This document shows positions 55,745 through 64,000 of a DNA stretch of 64,000 bases, in pieces. The translations under genes were made by a program, and so were the position numbers. Positions within the stretch are counted from its first letter, which is position 1; every line of letters starts with the position of its first letter. The DNA is from Bombyx mori (Eukaryota > Arthropoda > Insecta > Lepidoptera > Bombycidae), in assembly GCF_030269925.1 (NCBI RefSeq), contig NC_085127.1:14267501-14331500 (forward strand), given 5' to 3'. Below the pieces are notes generated by a model that saw nothing but the letters and a program-made list of their open reading frames with translations, was not told the DNA's origin and searched no databases.

Positions 55745-56134
55745 GCAGCGGGGGAGTCACGAATCTCAGTAGTGAGGAAAGCAAAGCATGGACGAGGAAC
55801 CGTTAATAAATCAGTACGAAACCAGTAAACACGACCTTCGAACAGAAAACATTCAACTGCGTATGCATGGGGGTAGCTAGCGGGTAAACTTTCTCTGTAC
55901 AATTTCCTGCACGGAACTTATTGATTGTATATAGCCGGAATACAACCGCTTCAAAGTTAGAGGCGCGTTTGCTGGCCGAAGTTGTTTGTAATTGGTTCCT
56001 TCGGGTTAGGTTTCTGACTGCTAATGGTTTTTATTGGTTTACGGTTGTGTCGAGACAGCTGTTTGTTGGTTTAATATCGCGTTTATTAGGCCGGTATGCA
56101 GTTATTTGGTATTTCGCTTCTGCCTTATTTTGGA
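55745..56134. other. Spacer, nothing recognised
   Basis: No feature is visible. Confidence 0.3.
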
Positions 56135-56138
56135 AATA

Positions 56139-56771
56139 CAGTCAAAATCTGTTATAACGACATCGAAGGGACCGCTCATATTCAGTCGTAAAAACCGATA
56201 GTCGTAACAACCGGTGATGTTTAATGTGTATCGTGCAAGTACAAACAAATCGATAGGGAATTATTGGAAAAATATATTTACATAATACGCAATTTTTCTT
56301 CAATATTAATTTGTTTTCTTTTTCTTTGCGACATTTTGAAAGTTTCACGAATAACTCCACAAAGTTTTGGTGCGTCTTGTGTATAGACAAGTAATAAACT
56401 AACTGAAGAGATATGAAGAAGCGGTCTTTGACTCAACTGCATGCACGTGTTTTGTTTCTAAGAATTAGAAAAGACCCTACACTAAACTAAATCCTATTGT
56501 TTTCTTTCCTGATTTTAATAGCCATTGAAGACAAATGTCGATACCTATTCAAATTGTTTACAATACAGCTGAACCGGTCGTTCTAACAGATCTAATTCTC
56601 CGAAATATTAGTTAAATGTGGTCGTTTTATGAGGTATGTCGTTATAAGCAATGTCGTATAAAGCAATGTTTTTAATAAGGCCGTCATATAGCATTCAGCC
56701 GGGACCTTTGTTCTTGGTTATTATAACCGGCATATTGTTCTAAACGATGTCGCAGTAAACGGTTTTGACTG
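56139..56771. mobile_element. Pogo/Tigger-like non-autonomous DNA transposon
   Basis: The inverted tips CAGTCAAAATCTGTTATAAC... and, at the right end, CAGTCAAAACCGTTTACTGC... (27 bases, about 6 mismatches, both continuing to GACATCG) are flanked by TA at 56137-56138 and 56772-56773. The CAGTCAAAA start and the TA target fit pogo/Tigger elements of the Tc1/mariner superfamily. No transposase ORF is present. Confidence 0.65.
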
Positions 56772-56774
56772 TAA

Positions 56775-57072
56775 TAAGTTTGGGATATTATGCTACGAAA
56801 TATTGAGCACATTTAGTATTACTAACGGAGAGACAGCATGTTTGGTATATTTTGGGTAGTTTAATAGAGTTGTGTCCTATGGCAGTTTGCTTTGTGACAA
56901 CCTCGAATAGATATTGCTTGCGAGATATTAAAGATCGTGACTTTTACATCCTAACAACAGTAATATTTACTATAATATACTAAAAAAGTGAAATTTTAAC
57001 GTGAACGTAACGTTTGTCACATAAGTAAAAAATATTCATTTTAAACATATGCGTGGTTTAATATCTAAATGT
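56775..57072. other. AT-rich spacer, nothing recognised
   Basis: No feature is visible. Confidence 0.3.
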
Positions 57073-57076
57073 GGGG

Positions 57077-57192
57077 AGTATTAAGCGGTAGGCAGCGGCT
57101 TGGCTCTGCCCCTGGCATTGCTGAAGTCCATAGGCGACGGTAACCACTCACCATCAGGTGGGCCGTATGCTCGACTGCCTACAAGGGCAATA
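57077..57192 (+). mobile_element. 3' end of the large LINE family
   Basis: GTATTAAGCGGTAGGCAGCG through CTACAAGGGCAATAAAAA, then (AAT)n. It covers the last few codons and the 3' UTR. Confidence 0.85.
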
Positions 57193-57194
57193 AA

Positions 57195-57740
57195 AATAAT
57201 AATAATAAGAACAAGCCATATTACTACCTCTTCACGAAGATCAAGCTAAATGCGAATATCGACCAGCGACCCAAGTAAATGCGTTCTCGTCCACAAATGA
57301 TTCCTTGATTTGGAATAAATTTAAAGAAATTCAAACTCTAATACATTTTTGTGAATTTAATATGTAAATAAAAATGTTGATCATTTTTCCGGGCTTAATG
57401 TTTTTTATAATATAAATATGTAATAAGAACAAACGGTTTTGCTTTGGCGACGGCTTGTATACCTATATATAAGTAAATAAAGTAACTATTTAGAGTGACT
57501 TTGTGTGCGCCTTTAAATATTTAAATAATACTTAGAGATTGGTTATAAGAATTATAGGTAATATATAATATAGATACCTATAAATAGGTAATATATAAAG
57601 GCACGTGTATGCAACAAAGCATAATGCAAAGACAATGTTTTCCGAAAAGACAGAACGATATAGGGATGAAATTTAGTGTTTGTTCTAGATCGTTTTATTT
57701 CTTTCGTATTTCTTTTTTATTTCTCTAGTTTAGTAAAAGG
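57195..57740. other. AT-rich spacer, nothing recognised
   Basis: A short repetition of ATAGGTAATATATAA lies at about 57555-57600. Confidence 0.3.
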
Positions 57741-57743
57741 AAG

Positions 57744-57786
57744 TCAATTAATTATAGTCGAATTTCGATTACTGGGGGATCACTAG
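57744..57786 (+). mobile_element. Helitron family 1, 3' tip only
   Basis: TAATTATAGTCGAATTTCGA, an eroded hairpin, and CACTAG before T. Confidence 0.7.
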
Positions 57787-57789
57787 TTC

Positions 57790-58830
57790 AATAATAAAAG
57801 GGCTGCGTAGACCATTGACACCTACTAAAATTCAATACCAAAAAAACTGTTTACTGCAAAAGTCGTTTTACCCTTGCGATCGTGAGCGTTCAAACATCCC
57901 AAAGAACCCTTTAATATCTGGGCCATAAGTCTCTATTTTCACGGTCGAGTCACGACCCTGGTATGTCCAGCATTATCTCATTGACCCATCCAATTACGGC
58001 GCCGACTGTCAAATCATTATTCCGGCCACACGGTGACGCCTTTCCAAATTTATTAGCCCAGTCATACGTGCACATTAGGAGAATACGATGACGTATGGAC
58101 GCCTCAAACTGAATGTATAATGTGAGAAACTAATACCATCATAATCTATTTCAATTCAAACTAATGTATAGGACGTGCCAATATCAAGGCTCTTCGTATG
58201 AAGTTTAACAAACAAGATAGTTGGAGCACACTGAACTGTTCGATTTCTTTCAAATAACCTCCGTTAACACAATACAGCTGCTTCTAAATTTTCGATTAGG
58301 TAAATAATTTAATGGTATTTTTTATTTTGATAATTATGTGAGACCTAAATCGTACTGTGTCACATTCGCAAAAGGGATGTTTAAATTTTTGGGTCGACTT
58401 TGGAAATAGTATGGGAAAGAACATAGGTCATCTTTCATTCCACTGCTGATGTCTCCGCACACGCGATACTTAGTCCATGCAGGCGAAGCCGCTAACAAAA
58501 GTTAGTTTCAAATATAGAATAGTCGAATGTACTTGAAATAGAAGTTAACCTTACATTACTTGCACTCGTATGGCTTCCATCATCGCTCTGAGATTCACGT
58601 ACACATAATGTAGCTAAACAAATGCAAATATCGATTTATATTTTTAATCGTTAGTCGGCCGTTGACGCAAATTCTAAATTCGATAAAGAGCATCTTAGTC
58701 GGCAGTTACCACGAAAACTGTGGAGTGTTCGATACTAGAAGATATTGAATCTTCAATTGTGTAATAATATGATCCCAAACTTTAAGCCGATACGCACAAT
58801 TTCTTTGCGGAAGCAATGAACATGTTGGGG
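57790..58830. other. Spacer, nothing recognised
   Basis: About 1 kb without a visible repeat or coding pattern. Confidence 0.3.
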
Positions 58831-58833
58831 CTT

Positions 58834-59084
58834 GCACACAAAACTGCGTATCGGCGCGATGCGAATTCGCTACACACATAACTGGAACACGAATTGCCGA
58901 AATGCGATTGCGTGCGACAAGGATTTTCCTTTCCACAATTGACTTTCAATTCACAATCCTTTAACATCGCAGGGATGCCCGATGCGAATCAATTCGCAAG
59001 TTCTTGCGGTGCGTCGTGAGAGCTCGTAGATTTTTACGCTGCGATGCCGCATCGCAGTTTTGTGTACATCGCAGTTTTGTGTGC
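58834..59084. mobile_element. Possible MITE with 15-base inverted ends
   Basis: GCACACAAAACTGCG (58834-58848) is inverted at 59070-59084, with a second partial right tip just inside (59052-59065). The interior repeats the GCGATGCG motif several times. No clear target duplication. Confidence 0.5.
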
Positions 59085-59195
59085 TTGATGTTACTGATAG
59101 ACCCAAAATAGGAAATAGCTCTATGTCTTTATTGGGTCTTTTCTGATTCTAGTTATATTGAAATCCTCTCATTTTTATTAAGCTATAAATAAAAG

Positions 59196-59440
59196 AAATA
59201 ATTGCGATCAAATCACGCATGGTCACTTGGCCCCAATTTAGGATTCCCTGTGTTATGGATACCAGTGACTGACAAAGATTATATACGTTTAAATATATAC
59301 ATAAATAGATAATAAACATTCAGACAAAGAGCAAGCAATCCTGTTCGTCACACAATGCTAGCACGATGTGGGAATTGAACCTTCGATCCTCGACGCAAGA
59401 GTTAAGAGCGCTAACCACTGCATCATCGAGTTAGTCTATA
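59196..59440 (-). mobile_element. tRNA-derived SINE (not Bm1)
   Basis: On the minus strand: an A box within TGATGCAGTGGTTAGCG (59409-59425), a B box within GGTTCAATTCCCAC (59368-59381), a body with TTTGTCAGTCACTGGTATCC, and a loose A/T-rich end. Related to the copy at 61552. Confidence 0.6.
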
Positions 59441-59444
59441 AAAA

Positions 59445-59930
59445 ATAATGGTATTTTAAAAAAACTATAAAGTTTTACTCTCGCTGGAACAACTAAAGAG
59501 TATTTAATCAGCTTACTTTCGGGTCTACTGGGCACCCCACATCATTCCCCTTGTATTCCTAGGAAAACCTAACCCTCTTGTCTGAGTCACCGTGCAACAA
59601 AGCGACATTTTCACCCTTTACCTAACTTTTTTTCATTCTCCCATAGGGGTAAGGTGACCTAAGTATTTTCACGCCATCACGGACGAAATTAATGTTTAGA
59701 TTTTAGGGTTAGCAAAATTGGAACCTTCGTTGTATTTTACTGCGTGGGTGAAACGAAGCCTTTAATTTAACGCAGGGTTCAAACTATATTTTGAATGTCG
59801 TGGTATCGGTTTAGTGGTTAAGGTCTGAAAACGTAACAAACAAACAGTTACTTTCGCATTTTACTGGTTTTACTGGCGTATTTTAAGCCCATAGAAGTTA
59901 CTACAGCCACTTACTACTAACTTGGTAGTA
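59445..59930. other. Spacer, nothing recognised
   Basis: No repeat is visible. Confidence 0.3.
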
Positions 59931-60440
59931 GGTAGGTAGGTAGGTAACTCACTCTAACCGGCATCATCTAGGCGGGCTTCGGATAGCCTGCCGACCGAGA
60001 GGGCTGGTGGTCGTGGCGCCGACGACCGCCGGTCCGGCGTCCCGAGGGGGAGGGTGATGGGAGAGATTTACTCCGCACCAAACGCTTCACTTTCCTCCCT
60101 TTGCCTTTTCATGACTTCTGTGTCATGCGAGGTTCGGACGTGGGTTGTTGAACGACAGGAGGTTTTAGTTAGTTCGACTCCGACATGCCCCGCCATCCAT
60201 CACCTGTGGAGGGCGGAAGTCCGGCGATTTCCTCCTGACCAAAAAAAAAGGGTAGGTAGGTAGTATTCTTTCTGCCGCGAAGCAGTAATTCGTTTAACCT
60301 TCGAGCAGCCATTATGTTATAGAGCTAAGACTTAGACCTCATGTCTCAAGGTAGGTGACGGCGTTTCCGTTGTTGATGACTGCGGGCTCCGGTAATCATT
60401 GAAGACATGGTAAGCTATGTGCTCGTTCGCACATTTACTC
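59931..60440 (+). mobile_element. Bm1: Degenerate Bm1 with a GC-rich retroposon inside
   Basis: Bm1 traces (CTTGGTAGTAGG) lead into (GGTA)n at about 59932-59946. An insert follows to 60249. The Bm1 body resumes with TTCTGCCGCGAAGCAGTAAT to 60430, eroded. Confidence 0.6.
59947..60249 (+). mobile_element. GC-rich poly(A) retroposon
   Basis: A GC-rich insert of about 300 bp that ends in nine A residues at 60241-60249 and is followed by GGGTAGGTAGGTAG. (GGTA)n lies on both sides, so the exact duplication length is unclear. It resembles the insert at 27332 in composition, tail and target, but I see no clear sequence identity between them. Confidence 0.6.
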
Positions 60441-60441
60441 T

Positions 60442-61300
60442 ATAAAGTAGAACCATAACGAAGAGAAAAGCCTAGTCAAGTCTGTTTCCAGATTAATTTT
60501 AGTATTCGTTCCTTTCTTTGTCTAACCTTGCCTCGCGTGGAGCTATAACTCGCAGTATCCGTGTTCGAGACAATTGGATCTAATGGTGAAAGAGTTACAT
60601 TCATTTTGCAGTCATTTATACTTCGCAATTTAGAACGATAAATACACTTTTATCAGCTTCGGTGGAGCGCAAATCTATGCAGGATGGCTGACAACAGCTG
60701 GATGAGAGAAGTTAAAGTTAAACGTTGAAGAAGCTATTGATGTGGAGCAAATTCTGAACATCGATTCAGGTCGTGCTCACTAGAAAAATACCGTGTCATC
60801 GAAACTGAAGCAACGTGCGAAATTGAACTGTGTTGAATAAGAGAAAGTCTTACTAATGTAGATTGCATGATTTGACTTAAACAAACATACAATCAGCAGT
60901 GATTACAATCTTGCAAGATATTACAAGCCGTAGCGCTAAAACTCTTTGTCATGCACGATGATAGATCAGCGTAAAAACAACTCTTTAAGCCGACGTCCCC
61001 TGCTAATAATACATATAAAACTCAGATTCGAATCAAGGATACCGTGCCCCCGGGTGACGCACGCCATAAGACTTGCAGATCTAATTTTAGGACAGTCGCG
61101 TTGGCGAGGACGACGCCGCGTGCTCTGTTATACTACTTTCGTCCTGTGAGATGTCGTGTACAATGTCTGATTTCTCTTTTACAAATCTCATGTGAGATTT
61201 AAAAGCAATAACCGGGTATCATCAATCACGTAATGTCGTCCGACCCTAAATTAGGATATAAAGAATATTATGGAGAATATAGAGAATATGATATAGAGAA
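60442..61300. other. Spacer, nothing recognised
   Basis: Open frames here are short and unconvincing. Confidence 0.3.
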
Positions 61301-61303
61301 TGT

Positions 61304-61546
61304 ACTGACGGTAGGACCTCTTGAGTCCGCACGGGTAGGTAACACCACCCCGCCTATTTCTGCCGTGAAGCAGTAATGCGTTTCGGTTTGAAGGGTGGGG
61401 CAGCCGTTGTAACTATAGTGAGACCTTAGAACTTGTATCTCAAGGTGGGTGGCGCATTTACGTTGTAGATGTCTATGGGCTCCAGTAACCGCTTAACACC
61501 AGGTGGGCTGTGAGCTCGTTCAACTATCTAAGCAATAAAAAAAAGA
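61304..61546 (+). mobile_element. Bm1: Bm1 SINE lacking the head
   Basis: TACTGACGGTAGGACCTCTT to GCAATAAAAAAAAG. Close to the common sequence, with a 2-base deletion in GAGTCC. Confidence 0.85.
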
Positions 61547-61551
61547 ATATT

Positions 61552-61752
61552 ATGGGTACCAAAGACTGAAATACCTACTTACATGCGTTTAAACGTATAA
61601 ATATATAGATAACAAACACCCAGACAAAAAACAAACAAACCATGCGAATGTTCATCATACGAATATTTGCCCGATGCGGCAATCAAAACTAGGACCTTTG
61701 GAGCAATAGTTAGGGGCGCTAATTACTGGAGCACTGAGCCAGTCTGGTATAG
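61552..61752 (-). mobile_element. tRNA-derived SINE (not Bm1)
   Basis: Same family as 59196-59440, more eroded. CCAGTCTGGCT...GCGCTAATTACTGGAGC covers the head, and the body is AT-rich with ATATATAGATAACAAACACC. Confidence 0.5.
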
Positions 61753-61754
61753 AG

Positions 61755-62655
61755 ATTCTAAGCTCGGGAGTAGTTCTTCTTGCGTACTACTGCTGTGAAG
61801 TAGTTAGGTATATTTGAAGGGTAAGACAAGGCAGGATAATACTTCTATTATGAACACGAGGTTCGTGTCTCAAAGTTCTGGTGTATTTCGCGGGACGATT
61901 TGTGATATATTTGAAAGATTTATGTGAAAAGAGGAGGGTTGGGCCTTCCTTGTGAGCATTGAGCGGTTTTAGTGTTAATTTAAAACCAATCAACAATAAT
62001 CTGGCATAAAGGTCTAGATGTAAATAATGTAATCAACATTTGCAATTCAAAAACTAAGAACCACGCTTTATTGGATAAAAAATATTTCAAATTATCGTGT
62101 AATATTGTTTATCCTAGTCAAAATAATATTTTTTTTTCTTGCATTAGGATCTCGATACGTGTGCACATTTTCAAGTTATTAGGACATCTTGAAGGCGTTG
62201 GTAAATAACATTAAAAATTATAAATACTATTACGCGTATAGACAAAAATAGGTCAAAATAGTCAAATCGTATTAAAATTCCTTGACTACCTAGGAGGAAA
62301 TCGCTATGTACAACAAAAATAATATTACTGCCTGTTCAAAGCCATCACTCTGCGTGTCTCATCGAAATTAAGTAATTAGTAGTCATTGTATTCAATCGTA
62401 TTGTTTAAAAGGCATTAGCACCTCGGCGCTTAGATGATTCATGACTTTTTGTCAGCTTAGTTTAGCAGATGAGCTCGCTGTTGGCGCCTTCATACACAAT
62501 ATCGAAACGTAAATATTTTTCAGTGTATAAATTTAATGGCTTTTGAAAGCATAGCGTACTGATTGTGATAAGTTAGCGATATTAATGAGCATTATCGGTG
62601 ATATGGACATAGCTTGGTCAATGTATCAATGGTCCACGTGTTTGAATGAAACCAC
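61755..62655. other. AT-rich spacer
   Basis: About 900 bases. 61770-61880 may be a very old Bm1-like copy (TGCTGTGAAGTAG, TTGAAGGGTAAG). Nothing else was recognised. Confidence 0.3.
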
Positions 62656-62657
62656 TT

Positions 62658-62958
62658 TCTTTTTTTTACCTATGCTAATAGCCCTGAGAAGTTATTTCAG
62701 CTTTGCCCTAACATGTAGGTGAGCTCACGGGGCTCAAACCGGAGTGTTACTAACACTGGCCCTACCAAGAGCAGTGCTTCGCAGAATCTACCACCGGATC
62801 GGACACGCGACCCACTGAGAAGATCCGGCAAGAAACTCAGTGGGCTGGGTTAATTTGCTCGTCGAGGCCTTCGTCGCAAGCGACGGGTTCGACGAGGACG
62901 GTGACCGGTGCTTGTGGCACCTAAAAGCACTGTTAATGGATCGGGAGGATCCGTAATG
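62658..62958 (-). mobile_element. LINE 3' end (pseudoknot family), longest 5' reach
   Basis: It holds about 40 codons of the ORF2 end on the minus strand, ending in an arginine-rich tail (GHRPRRTRRLRRRPRRAN), a stop, then the module with both stems (CCCACTGAG/CTCAGTGGG; CCGGATC/GATCCG with one change) and an A-rich tail. The tail peptide resembles the end of the LINE at 13127, linking the two subfamilies. Confidence 0.8.
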
Positions 62959-62959
62959 A

Positions 62960-63298
62960 AAAGAAACCACGATGCACAAATATTAAAGGCGAACCACTAC
63001 AAAAAAACTCACCCTGTATGTAGTCGACCGTATTTTTCCGGCGTGGAGGTCGTGGAAGCCCACGTATATATATTTACAAAGCACGTGTTATATGAGACGT
63101 ACCAGACGACGCCATTACGAAAATTACATCTAACACGAAATTTTCGGTCCATTCAATTCGCCGTGAATTACAATTCGTGAATTTTATGCCCACCGTATGG
63201 TTATTGTGATTAGGGTTATTACGAACCAGTGCCATTTTTATTAGCTAAATTTGGCAGACAGTCATAGTGATGTTAAAGAGAATCAACATTGAAGCTTA
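62960..63298. other. Spacer, nothing recognised
   Basis: A 90-codon frame at 62908-63180 (+) overlaps the LINE and has no known motif. Confidence 0.3.
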
Positions 63299-63299
63299 A

Positions 63300-63603
63300 T
63301 TTTTTTTTCCTACGTTTTGGCTGGTAGCCTGAGGGGTTATTTCAGCTACACGCAGACGGTTAGGTGAGCGCGGGCCTCAACCCGAGAAAAATTGTTAAAA
63401 CTAGCCTTAAAAAGCAGCGCTTCGCACAATCCATCACCGGATCGGAGTGGCAACCCACTGAGAAGATCCGGCGAGAAACATAGTCGGCTGTATCTATGGG
63501 TTAGTTGAGGGTCGTAATAAATGATTTTAATGAAGACGATGACGATTGTTTGAAGAGCCTAAAATCACCGAAAAAGGACCTGGGGGATCCAACAAAAGAG
63601 ACT
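63300..63603 (-). mobile_element. LINE 3' end (pseudoknot family), CCAGC subtype
   Basis: The left strand of stem 1 is eroded, and stem 2 is intact (CCGGATC/GATCCGG). The pre-tail hairpin has the GG/CC form. Confidence 0.65.
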
Positions 63604-63750
63604 TAGGCTTGAAGGTTCAATATTTGCTAGTATTTGCTTGTATCTGGCATCAAAGTGGGACAAGTACTATCCAATAAAAATTAAAAAGAACAATGATGTC
63701 CGTTCGTGGGTCCCCGCAACACTTTCTACCACCATAAAATCCAATAGTCT

Positions 63751-63933
63751 TACTGGTGGTAGGACATATTGTGAGTCCGCACGGGTAGGTACCACCACCC
63801 TGCCTATTTCAGCCGTGAAGCAGTAATGCGTTTCGGTTTGAAGGGTGGGGCAGCCGTTGTAACTATACGCATTCTAAACAACTTAACGCCAGCTGGTGGG
63901 CTGTGAGCTCATCCACTCATGCAATAAAAAAAA
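63751..63933 (+). mobile_element. Bm1: Bm1 SINE with internal deletion
   Basis: CTTACTGGTGGTAGGACATA to GTAACTATACGCATTC, then the tail part from ACTTAACGCCAGC and an A run. About 75 bases of the middle are missing. Confidence 0.8.
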
Positions 63934-64000
63934 ATTAAAATTGTCTCCACGAACGATATTAGTTTTACTTACAACAAAAGTACTTCCAAATTGCAAATGA

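Noticed and set aside
59936..59946. (GGTA)n considered as telomeric repeat
   Set aside because: The unit is GGTA, not the insect TTAGG, and the run is only a few units long inside a Bm1.

Overview
The window is lepidopteran nuclear DNA, most likely from a silkworm (Bombyx mori or a close relative). The best evidence is the dominant repeat. About thirty copies of a tRNA-derived SINE match what I recognise as Bm1, and at least three of them keep the tRNA-like head. It is accompanied by A|T-flanked Helitrons ending in CTAG, jockey-clade and RTE-like LINE fragments, and mariner-type and pogo-type DNA transposon remnants. The background is AT-rich with poly(A)/poly(T) runs and microsatellites. I see no bacterial, viral or organellar genes.

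Only one stretch looks like a host gene. At 15220-15376 (+) there is a short GC-rich coding exon followed by a good splice donor. Its peptide resembles the N-terminus of the MAP1/futsch family of microtubule-associated proteins. The exon has a CpG-rich leader with two upstream ORFs. I could not find the next exon in the remaining 48.6 kb, so much of 15.4-64 kb may be its first intron.

Layout. 1-3.3 kb: DNA-transposon copy, LINE 3' end, full-length Bm1, Helitron, Bm1. 3.5-6.5 kb (-): LINE with an uninterrupted 986-codon endonuclease/reverse transcriptase ORF and a poly(A) tail, preceded by a GC-rich block to about 7.16 kb. 8.2-10.2 kb: mariner remnant, a Helitron with its 5' tip inverted, and a Bm1 piece. 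12.7-13.9 kb: a Helitron, then a jockey-like LINE 3' end with target-site duplications. 14.9-15.4 kb: the futsch-like exon. 15.5-24.9 kb: mostly unrecognised AT-rich DNA. 25-28.6 kb: nested insertions, namely a Helitron inside Bm1, a fold-back MITE, and a GC-rich retroposon inside Bm1. 29.7-64 kb: a dense patchwork of Bm1, Helitrons, LINE 3' ends, tRNA-derived SINEs, a pogo-like element, and MITEs.

The most interesting signal is structural. A family of 5'-truncated jockey-like LINE copies (about 18 in the window) shares a module just after the ORF2 stop codon. It contains two interleaved complementary segments that can form an H-type pseudoknot. Compensatory base changes between copies support the first stem. 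A second, bulged hairpin lies just before the poly(A) tail. Together they look like a conserved RNA signal in the 3' UTR of this LINE lineage.

All calls rest on reading the sequence. No alignment or database search was run, and family names are from memory.
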